Shown here: piece after piece, positions 1 to 7,669 of the stretch | Layout: each line of letters opens with the position of its first letter | How positions within the stretch are numbered: the first letter of the stretch is position 1 | Origin: Ilyomonas sp965214235 | GTDB taxonomy: Bacteria > Bacteroidota > Bacteroidia > Chitinophagales > Chitinophagaceae | NCBI GenBank assembly: GCA_965214235.1 | Contig: CBDCBH010000003.1 | Coordinates: forward strand, 992,001 to 1,056,000 | Direction: 5' to 3' | DNA length: 64,000 nt | Made by a program: the position numbers and the translations under genes | The notes under the pieces: generated by a model | What the model was told of the DNA's origin: nothing | Database searches by the model: none | The model's input: only the letters and a program-made list of their open reading frames with translations

Positions 1-546
1 ACGCGCGTCATCATTGCCTTTTACTTCTATCCACGGCACGTTTTGATTTATCAAAATATCTTTATAAATGTGAAACAACTCCAGCCTTGTTTTTTCGTCA
101 GGATATTCACGCAGTTCATCTTTCACCCAAGGCAGATCTGTATTGCATAATAAATACAAATCGTATTGGCGCGATACAATTTCATTCAAAATAAATTGAT
201 GGCATTTGCCAAACACATACTCGCACCAAACCTTCATTACATACATATTAGTGTCGATAAAAAGCAGTTGGTGGCTGGTAGTTGGTGGTTGGTAGTTAGT
301 GGACGGTTGACGGTTGTTTTCTGTCATCTGCCATCTCTCATTTATCATTTTATCTTCCAATGCCAACTGTCCTTTGCTAATTATTTCCAAAGATTCAAAT
401 GTGTAATTCATGCCGTGTTGCAACAAATATTCTCTTGCATATTCAGGGCACCATAATGTATTAAAATGCTGTGCCAGCAAGGTGCACAGTGTGCTTTTGC
501 CAGTGCTTTCAGGACCGATGACAACTATTTTTTTAATCTCTTGCAT
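1..546 (-). CDS. NadR-like nucleotide-dependent kinase/AAA ATPase (C-terminus outside window)
   Basis: The frame is open from an ATG at 546 to the window edge (182 residues seen). The N-terminus carries a Walker A loop, GPESTGKS, at residues 11-18. Later blocks (FIDTNMYVMKVWCEYVFG near 96-113 and YDLYLLCNTDLPW near 128-140) are typical of the ribosylnicotinamide-kinase-like ATPases that follow pnuC in Bacteroidota. The expected role is phosphorylating imported nicotinamide riboside to NMN for NAD synthesis. The start overlaps the pnuC stop by 14 bases in another frame, so the two are almost certainly co-transcribed and translationally coupled. Residues about 69-93 are low-complexity and look like an in-frame insertion (separate entry). 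Function is inferred from motif and context. Confidence 0.82.
   Translation of the reverse strand, partial: MQEIKKIVVIGPESTGKSTLCTLLAQHFNTLWCPEYAREYLLQHGMNYTFESLEIISKGQLALEDKMINERWQMTENNRQPSTNYQPPTTSHQLLFIDTNMYVMKVWCEYVFGKCHQFILNEIVSRQYDLYLLCNTDLPWVKDELREYPDEKTRLELFHIYKDILINQNVPWIEVKGNDDAR
266..335. repeat. low-complexity spacer-like insertion inside the NadR-like gene
   Basis: The plus strand reads as slipped copies of a TTGGTGG/TAGTTAGTGG pattern. It resembles the intergenic spacer type seen near 62.3 kb. It keeps the reading frame of the NadR-like gene and encodes a polar Pro/Thr/Asn/Gln stretch (about residues 69-93) between two conserved kinase blocks. Confidence 0.55.
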
Positions 547-1180
547 ACAGAGGACGTTCCACTTTATATTGCTTTGCTTTCTCCATCCACGATAACAAAC
601 CGGCAACAGCCAAAATTAATAATACAATGTACTGAACACTTGTAAACGCATAGCCTTTAATATAGTACAAGGGAATAGAAGCTATGTTGGTAGCCATCCA
701 CCAAATCCAGCTTTCCACTTTCTTTTTCGCCATCAGCCACATGCCGGTATAAGCGGTTGCCGAAGCGAAGGCATCGGCTAAGGGAATGGTTTTAGAATCA
801 AACACGCTTTTTAAATAAATGAGTGCAAAATAAATGCTGATATAAAATGCTGCAAAAAATAACAACTGATACATCCATTCTCTTTTATTGCTGTACCTGA
901 TTTGCAAAATAATCTCGCGCTGTTGGTTGCGTTTGCTCCATAATATCCAGCCATAAATGCTCATAACGGTGTAATAAAAATTTACGCTGGCTTCACCAAA
1001 TAAGCTGCCCTTAAGGCTGATAAAAATATAAATGATAGTATTAACTAACCCTACCGGATACACTAAAATATTTTCCTTTCTTGAAAACCATACACTGGCT
1101 ATACCGGCTACAACACCAATAAATTCAAGAAGGCTTGTCTCTTTTAAATTATTAATTAACTGCTGTAAAAAATAATGCAT
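533..1180 (-). CDS. pnuC: PnuC-family nicotinamide riboside/mononucleotide transporter
   Basis: This is a 215-residue, strongly hydrophobic protein with about seven membrane spans, the usual PnuC length. Near the C-terminus the block KVESWIWWMATNIASIPLYY matches the conserved Trp/Asn substrate-binding helix of PnuC. PnuC proteins carry nicotinamide riboside across the inner membrane by facilitated diffusion, trapped by cytoplasmic phosphorylation. The next gene, overlapping by 14 bases, supplies a NadR-like kinase for that step, so uptake and trapping are encoded together. The start is the ATG at 1180. No riboswitch fold was recognised upstream. Thiamine or riboflavin variants (PnuT/PnuX) exist, but the kinase partner favours nicotinamide riboside. 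Confidence 0.9.
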   Translation of the reverse strand: MHYFLQQLINNLKETSLLEFIGVVAGIASVWFSRKENILVYPVGLVNTIIYIFISLKGSLFGEASVNFYYTVMSIYGWILWSKRNQQREIILQIRYSNKREWMYQLLFFAAFYISIYFALIYLKSVFDSKTIPLADAFASATAYTGMWLMAKKKVESWIWWMATNIASIPLYYIKGYAFTSVQYIVLLILAVAGLLSWMEKAKQYKVERPLYARD

Positions 1181-1271
1181 AGTAAGTGCGTGAAGATACT
1201 ATGGGCTATCTTTATTTTTGGCAGGTATCAAACGTTTTTAAGTGTCAGATATTTATCAATCATCAATAACC

Positions 1272-2327
1272 ATGAACAACAAAATAAAAGTAGGCTTGGT
1301 TGGCTGGGGCATTTCGGCAAAAGTATTTCACGCACCGTTTTTAAAAGCTTCGTCGCATTTTGAGGTAACGCATATTTTAGAAAGACATAAACAAGAATCG
1401 AAGGCGGTATTTCCCAATGCTGAAATTGTTACCAGCATTGATGATTTATTACAACGGGAAATTGATCTTGTTATCATCACCACACCAAATGATACACACT
1501 ATCCTTACACTTTGCAGGTACTGCAATCGGGCAGGCATGTTGTTGTTGAAAAGCCTTTTACTGTTTACAGCAAAGATGCCCTTCAACTGGCAAACATCGC
1601 GAAGCAAAACAATTTGCTGCTTGCTGTTTACCATAACCGGCGATATGTATCGGATTACTTCACCATAAAAAAAATAATAGATCAGCATGTATTGGGTGAT
1701 GTGCATACGTTTGAAGCGCATTACGACCGTTACCGCGCAGAAGAACGCCCAACTGCCTGGCGCGAAAAACCCCTGCCGGGAAGTGGAATTTTGTATGATT
1801 TAGGGGCGCACCTTATTGACCAGACACTTACCTTGTTTGGCTTACCAAAATTGATTACAGCAGATGTAAGAATGCAACGCCCGCATGCTAAAGCGGTGGA
1901 TTGGTTTGAATTGAATTTCGATTATCATTTTTTACAGGCGAAATTGAAAGCGGGGATGTTAGTGCGCGAACCGGGCCCGCGATACCTGGTTCATGGAACG
2001 AAAGGTTCGTTTGTAAAAAGTGGCGAAGACCCGCAGGAAGCGAAGTTGCGTGCAGGTGAAATGCCTGACGAAAATTTGGGCAAAGAAACAGAAGAGACAT
2101 ACGGTTTGTTACATACTGAAATAAATGGCACTGTTATAAAAGAAAACGTACCGTCTGAAAGGGGCGATTATGGTTTGTTTTATAACGATGTGTATAATAG
2201 TTTGATTAATAAAAAACCCTTTCCCATAAAGCCGGAAGAGGCTTATAACGTGGTAAAAATAATTGAGCTGGCAGAAGAAAGCAGCCAGAAAAAATGTACA
2301 ATCAATTGTGAAGGATTGATTGCTTAA
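1272..2327 (+). CDS. Gfo/Idh/MocA-family NAD(P)-dependent oxidoreductase
   Basis: 351 residues from ATG 1272; an upstream in-frame start at 1242 adds only a non-conserved tail. The N-terminal Rossmann fold starts with VGLVGWGISAKVFHAPFL, the variant glycine motif of this family. It is followed by TPNDTHYPYTLQVLQSGRHV and the EKPF signature, whose Lys is the conserved catalytic or binding residue. The second half (SGILYDLGAHLIDQ) is the alpha/beta substrate domain with the typical His. Close relatives oxidise or reduce sugars or inositol-like compounds; the substrate cannot be told here. It is divergent from pnuC with about 90 bp between them. A perfect palindrome follows the stop. Confidence 0.88.
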   Translation: MNNKIKVGLVGWGISAKVFHAPFLKASSHFEVTHILERHKQESKAVFPNAEIVTSIDDLLQREIDLVIITTPNDTHYPYTLQVLQSGRHVVVEKPFTVYSKDALQLANIAKQNNLLLAVYHNRRYVSDYFTIKKIIDQHVLGDVHTFEAHYDRYRAEERPTAWREKPLPGSGILYDLGAHLIDQTLTLFGLPKLITADVRMQRPHAKAVDWFELNFDYHFLQAKLKAGMLVREPGPRYLVHGTKGSFVKSGEDPQEAKLRAGEMPDENLGKETEETYGLLHTEINGTVIKENVPSERGDYGLFYNDVYNSLINKKPFPIKPEEAYNVVKIIELAEESSQKKCTINCEGLIA

Positions 2328-2406
2328 AATTCGATTCAAAATTTATCATTCATAAATAACAAAGCCTGCTCATTTTAATAGCGGGTCAGTTTGAATGAAA
2401 GCAAAT

Positions 2407-2455
2407 TTCCTAAGAGAGTTCCGAACCTTTTAAAGGTTCGGAACTCTCTTAGGAA
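2407..2455. repeat. perfect 24-bp-arm palindrome (REP-like or bidirectional terminator)
   Basis: The arms TTCCTAAGAGAGTTCCGAAC... and their exact complement meet at a single central T (position 2431). It lies between convergent genes (oxidoreductase, stop 2327; sigma factor, stop 2481). The architecture matches the palindromes around the RAYT gene at 40 kb, although the sequence differs, so it may be a mobile REP-type element also serving as a bidirectional terminator. Confidence 0.75.
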
Positions 2456-2480
2456 GGAAGATGAACATATGCACTAAAGC

Positions 2481-3746
2481 TTATTTGTTTTTGCTCTCTT
2501 TTGCCATAATTGCTTTTGCCTGTTTTATCTTACTTATTTTGTTTTTGATTGTTTTTTTATCTGCCGCAGACCTTGAGAGTTGCAAGGCATTTTGCAAACA
2601 AAGTATCACTTTTTTATCATCAACGTTACTGTACAACTCGCCCAATAACCAATGGTACAAATAATGGTTGGTGAGTGCAAGTTTTTCGGCTTCCCTGATG
2701 GCTTCGCAATTACCATAAACTTTAGAAAATGCATACGTTCTGTTTAACGCTGCAACCGGCGAATAAGCTATTTGTAAAAGTTGATTGTACAATTGCAAAA
2801 TGTTTTGCCACTTTTCTTTGTTATCTGCTTTTTTTGTGTGCCAGTAAGCAATGCAGGCTTCCAAATGATACTTGGAAAGATGATTTCCTTTTGATGCTTT
2901 ATTTAAAAAGAAAATGCCTTTTTCAATCAGTTCGCTGCTCCAAAGCGATTCGTCCTGATCTTCATACAAAACAATTTCACCGGCTACATTTATTCTGGCA
3001 TCAAATCGTGAAGCATGAAAACACATTAACGAAAGCAACGCATTTACCTGTGGCTGGTTGGTTAGTTCGTTTTCTAATAACAGGTAGGTTAGCCGCATAG
3101 CTTCCAGGCATAAATCTTTTCGCAGCACCGTGCTTTTATTGGACGAATAATAACCTTCTGTAAACAACAAGTACAAGGTTAGTAAAACAGCATCAAGACG
3201 TTTTATAATTTCTTCTTCCTGTGGAAGCTCAATTTTTACTTTTTCAATACGCAATTTTTCTTTCGCTCTGAACAAACGTTTCTTAACCGTTTCCTTGTTC
3301 GTTAAAAAAGCATCTGCAATTTCATCAATTCCAAAGCCGCAAAGAATGCGTAATGATAAACAGATTTGCGCTTCGGCAGAAATGGATGGATGGCAAATAG
3401 CAAACATCATTTGCAGCTGGCTATCGGTAATGGATTGGTTCGATAAATCAATGTCAAATTCATCCTCATTATCATTTCTCTTTGTTAGTTGCGGGGCAAT
3501 TTTTTGGGTGAAGATTTGATTGTGTTTATAATAATCTTTCGCTTTATTTTTTGCAACTGTATATAGCCACGCAGTTGGGTTTTGCGGTACGCCGCTGATG
3601 CCCCAAAACTCTGCGGCCGTAACAAATGTTTCACTGGCAATATCTTCTGCAATTTCAATGTGCGCAATGCCAAACAGCCTGCATAATACACTTACAATTT
3701 TTGTGTATTCGGTACGAAATAAATGCGGCAACAATTCTGTTTGCAT
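2481..3746 (-). CDS. ECF-type RNA polymerase sigma factor with C-terminal helical extension (ECF42/DUF6596-like)
   Basis: 421 residues from ATG 3746. Residues about 10-80 form sigma region 2 (AEDIASETFVTAAEFWG, then NPTAWLYTVAKNKAKDYYK). Residues about 125-175 form region 4 (LSLRILCGFGIDEIADAFL, then KETVKKRLFRAKEKLR). About 240 further residues are helical and TPR-like, as in the SigJ/ECF42 group, much longer than a classical ECF sigma. The group typically lacks an anti-sigma factor and sits beside YCII/DGPF-domain genes; here such a gene ends 48 bases upstream on the same strand. The sigma factor probably controls that partner, with the C-terminal domain as sensor. The target stimulus is unknown. 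Confidence 0.88.
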   Translation of the reverse strand: MQTELLPHLFRTEYTKIVSVLCRLFGIAHIEIAEDIASETFVTAAEFWGISGVPQNPTAWLYTVAKNKAKDYYKHNQIFTQKIAPQLTKRNDNEDEFDIDLSNQSITDSQLQMMFAICHPSISAEAQICLSLRILCGFGIDEIADAFLTNKETVKKRLFRAKEKLRIEKVKIELPQEEEIIKRLDAVLLTLYLLFTEGYYSSNKSTVLRKDLCLEAMRLTYLLLENELTNQPQVNALLSLMCFHASRFDARINVAGEIVLYEDQDESLWSSELIEKGIFFLNKASKGNHLSKYHLEACIAYWHTKKADNKEKWQNILQLYNQLLQIAYSPVAALNRTYAFSKVYGNCEAIREAEKLALTNHYLYHWLLGELYSNVDDKKVILCLQNALQLSRSAADKKTIKNKISKIKQAKAIMAKESKNK

Positions 3747-3755
3747 GAATATAAT

Positions 3756-3785
3756 AAAGCCTTTGCGTTGTAACACAAAGGCTTT
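3756..3785 (-). terminator. hairpin between the YCII gene and the sigma factor gene
   Basis: AAAGCCTTTG and CAAAGGCTTT form a 10-bp stem with a 10-base loop in the gap between the YCII stop and the sigma start. The T run on the minus strand is weak, so it may only attenuate read-through from the YCII gene into the sigma gene. Confidence 0.5.
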
Positions 3786-3793
3786 GTTTTTAC

Positions 3794-4150
3794 TTAATTA
3801 TTATCCTCCATGGCAATAACAGTGCGCACTTCAACATTACCGCCGATTTTTAAAACAGGGCAGCTCTTCGAAATCTCTGCAGCCTCATCAATAGAAGCGG
3901 CTTTAATAATAATGTAGCCGCCTATCGCTTCTCTTATTTCAACATACGGCCCGTTGGTAACCATCGCGTTTGTATTTACCACGCGACCTTCGGAAGCCAG
4001 CCTGTTGCCGGGGCTTACCAGTTTGTTTTGCGCTGCTATACTTCCCATCCAGTTTTGCCAGTCGGGCATCATGCTTTGCATTTGCTCGGGCGATGGCTGT
4101 GCTTCTTTGTTAATAAAATCTCTTCTGAAAACCAATAAAAACTCTTTCAT
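3794..4150 (-). CDS. YCII/DGPF-domain protein, sigma-factor partner
   Basis: 118 residues from ATG 4150 (MKEFLLVFRRDF); the longer frame to 4177 adds a non-conserved tail. The fold is the YCII-like ferredoxin domain. The family's DGPF signature appears as NGPYVEIREAIGGYIII. This family is often annotated 'PhnB/DGPF-related' and is genetically linked to ECF42 sigma factors, as here. The biochemical role is unknown; proposed roles are a small enzyme or ligand sensor. It precedes the sigma gene, separated by a hairpin. Confidence 0.85.
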   Translation of the reverse strand: MKEFLLVFRRDFINKEAQPSPEQMQSMMPDWQNWMGSIAAQNKLVSPGNRLASEGRVVNTNAMVTNGPYVEIREAIGGYIIIKAASIDEAAEISKSCPVLKIGGNVEVRTVIAMEDNN

Positions 4151-4662
4151 AAAAATGTGTTTTAATGATAAAAACAAACAACGATTGAGTAGTGGAAAAG
4201 AGGACAGAGAGAAAATTTTTTATCGTTTGGTAACAAACCGAAAGCCTGTGTGAAAGAGGATAGTTTTCTTTTACTTCATTTTTAAATCATCAACGCTACC
4301 CGACGTTTTTTTTGCAGGTTTAAAAAATGCGCCAAATCGTTTTGTTTGCATTTAGATTTCCGCTTGATTTTCCAATAAAAATTTTTGGCAAATATTGATA
4401 GCACCGGTTAATGCCATCAATAGTTATATGAAGGGTTTTTGATTGCCACTTTTTTATGATAAAGCATTATCAAAAGCATAGATTTTATTATGAATAAATG
4501 CAACAAAAAAAAGTAACATAAAAAAGATGCCGTATTTTTTAGTAATAAACTTAGTTTGAATACTGTTTGTTTTTGTTCTGGCACAGCGAAGTTTTTTATA
4601 AAGAAAGAAAACAAAAAACACTGAACAACAGAGCTGCGCTTCAATTCAAACAATTGTATTGT
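4151..4662. other. AT-rich intergenic stretch without recognised gene
   Basis: About 510 bases between the YCII gene and the DoxX gene. Only short random-looking frames occur. It has homopolymer A and T runs and one copy of the GTTTGTTTTT word at 4565-4574. The YCII promoter should lie near 4160-4250, but no convincing -33/-7 pair was found. Confidence 0.6.
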
Positions 4663-5043
4663 TCACACCATAGCCTCTTTCCCGGCCAATCTCCTGCTCA
4701 ATTCGGGAAAGCGAATAACAGCCGTAATCCAAACCAACGCTTCAATAATCATAGGCGGTAAAACAGGTATTCCATGTTCTAAATGCGTGGCAATAGCGCC
4801 ACCCAAATAAGCCGCCAGCAGCAAGGTTCCCAGCAAACCCGTGCGTGGAATTGCAAACAATACAAAAGAAATAATTTCTACAAAAGCGATAAATTTAATA
4901 GTGCCTGCTGAAATGCCCCACAAGCCTGCGTTCTTTAACACCTGTTCACTGCCTGATAATTTCATAGCGGCACTTCCTAAAAATACAACTGCAAGCAAGG
5001 CTGTCAGTATCCAGCCAATAATGTTTCTTGTTTTTGGTTTCAT
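4663..5043 (-). CDS. DoxX-family small membrane protein
   Basis: 126 residues with four predicted membrane helices: WILTALLAVVFLGSAAMKL; TIKFIAFVEIISFVLFAIP; LLGTLLLAAYLGGAIATHL; and MIIEALVWITAVIRF. The GAIATHLEHG segment is typical of DoxX/DUF4345-type quinone-linked or redox-associated membrane proteins. No catalytic residues can be assigned. It is a single-gene unit preceded by a terminator for the upstream barrel gene. The molecular role is uncertain. Confidence 0.82.
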   Translation of the reverse strand: MKPKTRNIIGWILTALLAVVFLGSAAMKLSGSEQVLKNAGLWGISAGTIKFIAFVEIISFVLFAIPRTGLLGTLLLAAYLGGAIATHLEHGIPVLPPMIIEALVWITAVIRFPELSRRLAGKEAMV

Positions 5044-5072
5044 AGCTTTGATTTATAAGTAAAGAACGCAAT

Positions 5073-5107
5073 AAAAAACCTGCTTTGTTTTTATAAGCAG
5101 GTTTTTT
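5073..5107 (-). terminator. Rho-independent terminator after the outer-membrane barrel gene
   Basis: AAAAAACCTGCTT and its complement AAGCAGGTTTTTT flank a 9-base loop. Read on the minus strand the stem is followed by a T run. It separates the barrel gene (stop 5128) from doxX (start 5043). Confidence 0.8.
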
Positions 5108-5127
5108 AAGTAATTTAATTGTAATAT

Positions 5128-6675
5128 TTATATTTTAAAACCAACGGACAAGAGTACGTTGCCACGGTTATTTTTATACGTTGCAAACGTATTGGCTTTA
5201 TCTTGTAAACGATACGGAAAGTTTACATCTTTGTTGAAATATTCGGCATAAGTAAGATCAATAAAAATGCCTTTGCTACGATAGCCCAAACCGCCGCTTA
5301 CTTGCGTAATGCTTGACGATAACGCTGCATCGCGATATGGATTACCATAGTACGCGCCGCCTAATCTTACCGCAATGGTATTAAATTTCACCTCGCCGCC
5401 AACCCGAAAATTAAAGGCGCCTTTATAATAATTTTTAATTACGCTGTTTACATTAGTGAAATACGCGTCATCGCTGCTTTCTTCTAAATGCCCATCACTT
5501 TTATAACGGGCAGAACCATACGTTACATACTCCGCATCTGCTGTAATAAACCCGCGTTGCCGGCTCACATCGTTCACTTCGTGTAACACATACGAGCCAC
5601 TTACAATAAAGCGCCAGGGTGTGTTAGTAATATACCTTGTGCTGCCAACGCCGCCATCTGTAAAAGTAGCGCTGGACACACTTAATGCAGTATCCGGATT
5701 TTTAAAAGCCGTTGTCATGTTGCTGCTTTCTTTATCGGTAAGTGTGTAGTAGGTAGGCGTGTGGATGGCTAACCCCAACCGTACAAAATTGGTGGGCTTA
5801 TAAAGCAAGCCCAGTTTGGCATTCAAGCCATAGCCATTTGTTTTTAACTGATCATTCCATTCCGAATAAGCAAAGTCGCTGGTAGCATCGTTGGTAGCAG
5901 ATTGTTCTCTGAAAAAATTATTCCGGCGATAAGAAACAATTGGAATACCCAGCGTAAATCCATAATAAAACTTATCGTTGGTATTGGCTGCATAAGAGAG
6001 CGCAACTTCGTAAATGCCGCCGTTTGTTTTTACTGTTTTTGTTTGGTTCAACGCGCCGCCGGCATCTAAAATAGATTCTGGCGTTCCTTTTATAATCGTT
6101 TGTCCGTTTACGGTTGTAGTATCAACCAAATATGTATAAAATGCAGGCGAGCTTCCAAACGGCGCAGGCGATGCGTTGCTTAGCAAATCGTTCAAACTAT
6201 AACCGTTCTTGGCTATTTCTTCTGCAAACTGTTCGGAGTAACTGCTCAAATTATTTTGCCCTGAGTAAGTAATGGTATTGTTGAAATTGGCGGTTTGATT
6301 TACCGCAATACCAAATGCTTCGCTTTTGTTTTTGCTATACTGGTTTTGCGAGCCAAACACAGCACCGGTTAAGCCCAAATCGAAAGCCGTTTTGTTTGAT
6401 GATAAATCGGTTCCCCGAAAAGCCGCTTTGTTATTATTGAACTGAAAAGCAGGGCTAATAACCACTTCCGATGTTTTATACAAACCCAATCCGGCGGGGT
6501 TTACATACATACTGGTAATATCGCCGCCCAGCGAACCCATTGCGCCGCCAATGGCAACATTTCGTGCAGAGCCATGTTGCGGAAAATAACTGTACTTTAA
6601 AATGTCGTCGGGCGACTGTGCAAACGATTGAAGCAAAAGAAAACAAAGAAAAAAAATCAGGATGGCTTTTTTCAT
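5128..6675 (-). CDS. OmpP1/FadL/TodX-like outer-membrane beta-barrel protein
   Basis: 515 residues from ATG 6675. A signal peptide (MKKAILIFFLCFLLLQSFAQ) is followed by GSARNVAIGGAMGSLGGD and the block MYVNPAGLGLYKTSEVVISP. This resembles the N-terminal NPAG signature of FadL/OmpP1-type transporters. The rest is alternating strands, ending in Phe-Lys-Ile as expected for a barrel terminus. The family moves hydrophobic compounds across the outer membrane; the ligand here is unknown. It is isolated by terminators on both sides, one after the upstream lipoprotein gene and one before doxX. The longer frame from 6759 is rejected because the signal peptide begins at 6675. Confidence 0.82.
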   Translation of the reverse strand: MKKAILIFFLCFLLLQSFAQSPDDILKYSYFPQHGSARNVAIGGAMGSLGGDITSMYVNPAGLGLYKTSEVVISPAFQFNNNKAAFRGTDLSSNKTAFDLGLTGAVFGSQNQYSKNKSEAFGIAVNQTANFNNTITYSGQNNLSSYSEQFAEEIAKNGYSLNDLLSNASPAPFGSSPAFYTYLVDTTTVNGQTIIKGTPESILDAGGALNQTKTVKTNGGIYEVALSYAANTNDKFYYGFTLGIPIVSYRRNNFFREQSATNDATSDFAYSEWNDQLKTNGYGLNAKLGLLYKPTNFVRLGLAIHTPTYYTLTDKESSNMTTAFKNPDTALSVSSATFTDGGVGSTRYITNTPWRFIVSGSYVLHEVNDVSRQRGFITADAEYVTYGSARYKSDGHLEESSDDAYFTNVNSVIKNYYKGAFNFRVGGEVKFNTIAVRLGGAYYGNPYRDAALSSSITQVSGGLGYRSKGIFIDLTYAEYFNKDVNFPYRLQDKANTFATYKNNRGNVLLSVGFKI

Positions 6676-6696
6676 AGCAAGATAACGATTCAAAAA

Positions 6697-6722
6697 ACAG
6701 CCAGCCTGTGCGGGCTGGCTGT
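6697..6722 (-). terminator. Rho-independent terminator after the Tyr/Asn-rich lipoprotein gene
   Basis: ACAGCCAGCC and GGCTGGCTGT form a 10-bp GC-rich stem followed by six T on the minus strand. It lies between the lipoprotein stop (6765) and the barrel start (6675). Confidence 0.85.
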
Positions 6723-6764
6723 ATAATAAAGTAAGAAAATGGAGTAAAAGAAAAAGCAAACAAA

Positions 6765-7520
6765 TTAATGCCTTCCGGGTCTGCTCATGCTTGCACCGCT
6801 GCTGGAAGAAGGTGTGTAGCTCCTGGCAGGTGCAGAAAAGCTATTGCTGTTTGTGTTGTTATACCGTAACGAATTATTATTGGTGTTATTATAACGATTG
6901 TTCAAGCCATTGCTTGCTGGCGCGTAACGGTTGCCAACACCGTTGTTATAATTATTGCGATTGTTATAACTATTATTTCCATAACTGCCTAATAACGGGC
7001 GGGATGTGTGAGCACGTGCAGCCGAATTTACCACCACAACAGCAGGTGAATATCCATAATAACCATAGCCACCACCATGACTGTAAATGCCGCTGGTGTA
7101 AGGCGAGTAACCAAAGCCGAAACCGTAGGAAGGATAAAAACTATTAAACCATCCGTAAGGCTGTATGCTGGCAAACGGGCTGTAATAATAACTCAATCCC
7201 CAACTGTTTAACAAGTAAGGATTAAAGCTGTTAAAGCCATAAAAATTGTTGTACGCATAATTAGGGCTGTACCAGTAATCATTGTTATCCAGGGCATCCC
7301 ACTGATAGTGGTTTTGCGCTTTCATACGCAGATAATTGTCTTCACTGCTGGTATAATTATCATAACCGCTGTTGTTGCTTGTACTGTTCACACTGGCATA
7401 TTCTTTCGATTTACCAGGAGAATAATATACATCATCAGGCGTTTGCGTTGTTCTGTAAGCTGATGAGCAACTGGCAAAAACAGCCAGCAACATTATTAAT
7501 GGCAAAATATTCTTGTTCAT
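6765..7520 (-). CDS. Tyr/Asn/Ser-rich lipoprotein of unknown function
   Basis: 251 residues. The lipoprotein signal MNKNILPLIMLLAVFASC places the lipidated Cys at residue 18. The TQTPDDVYYSPG segment just after it is recurrent in Chitinophagaceae lipoproteins. The middle is rich in Tyr, Gly, Phe and Ser; the C-terminal third is an Asn/Tyr/Arg low-complexity tract. No enzyme motif is visible. The composition suggests a surface-exposed structural or adhesive role, which is inference only. Well-defined terminator downstream. Confidence 0.8.
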   Translation of the reverse strand: MNKNILPLIMLLAVFASCSSAYRTTQTPDDVYYSPGKSKEYASVNSTSNNSGYDNYTSSEDNYLRMKAQNHYQWDALDNNDYWYSPNYAYNNFYGFNSFNPYLLNSWGLSYYYSPFASIQPYGWFNSFYPSYGFGFGYSPYTSGIYSHGGGYGYYGYSPAVVVVNSAARAHTSRPLLGSYGNNSYNNRNNYNNGVGNRYAPASNGLNNRYNNTNNNSLRYNNTNSNSFSAPARSYTPSSSSGASMSRPGRH

Positions 7521-7669
7521 AAACCTCGTTTCTTTTAAGGCACTAAATTACTACTTTTGCGCCGCTTAAAAAGTCTTTTTTATAAATAATATCTTAATAC
7601 TGCAAACATGCTTCCATTTTATTTTTTCTTGAAAAATAATTGTCGGAAGTAAATGTTTCATCTCTCCCT

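Noticed and set aside
2461..2664. Plus-strand hydrophobic 67-residue ORF
   Set aside because: Mostly antisense to the C-terminus of the sigma factor gene and begins right after the palindrome; no independent support.
6791..7147. 118-residue Cys/His-rich ORF on the plus strand
   Set aside because: It is exactly antisense to the Tyr/Asn-rich lipoprotein; the Cys and His codons are the complement of its repetitive Tyr/Asn/Gly codons.
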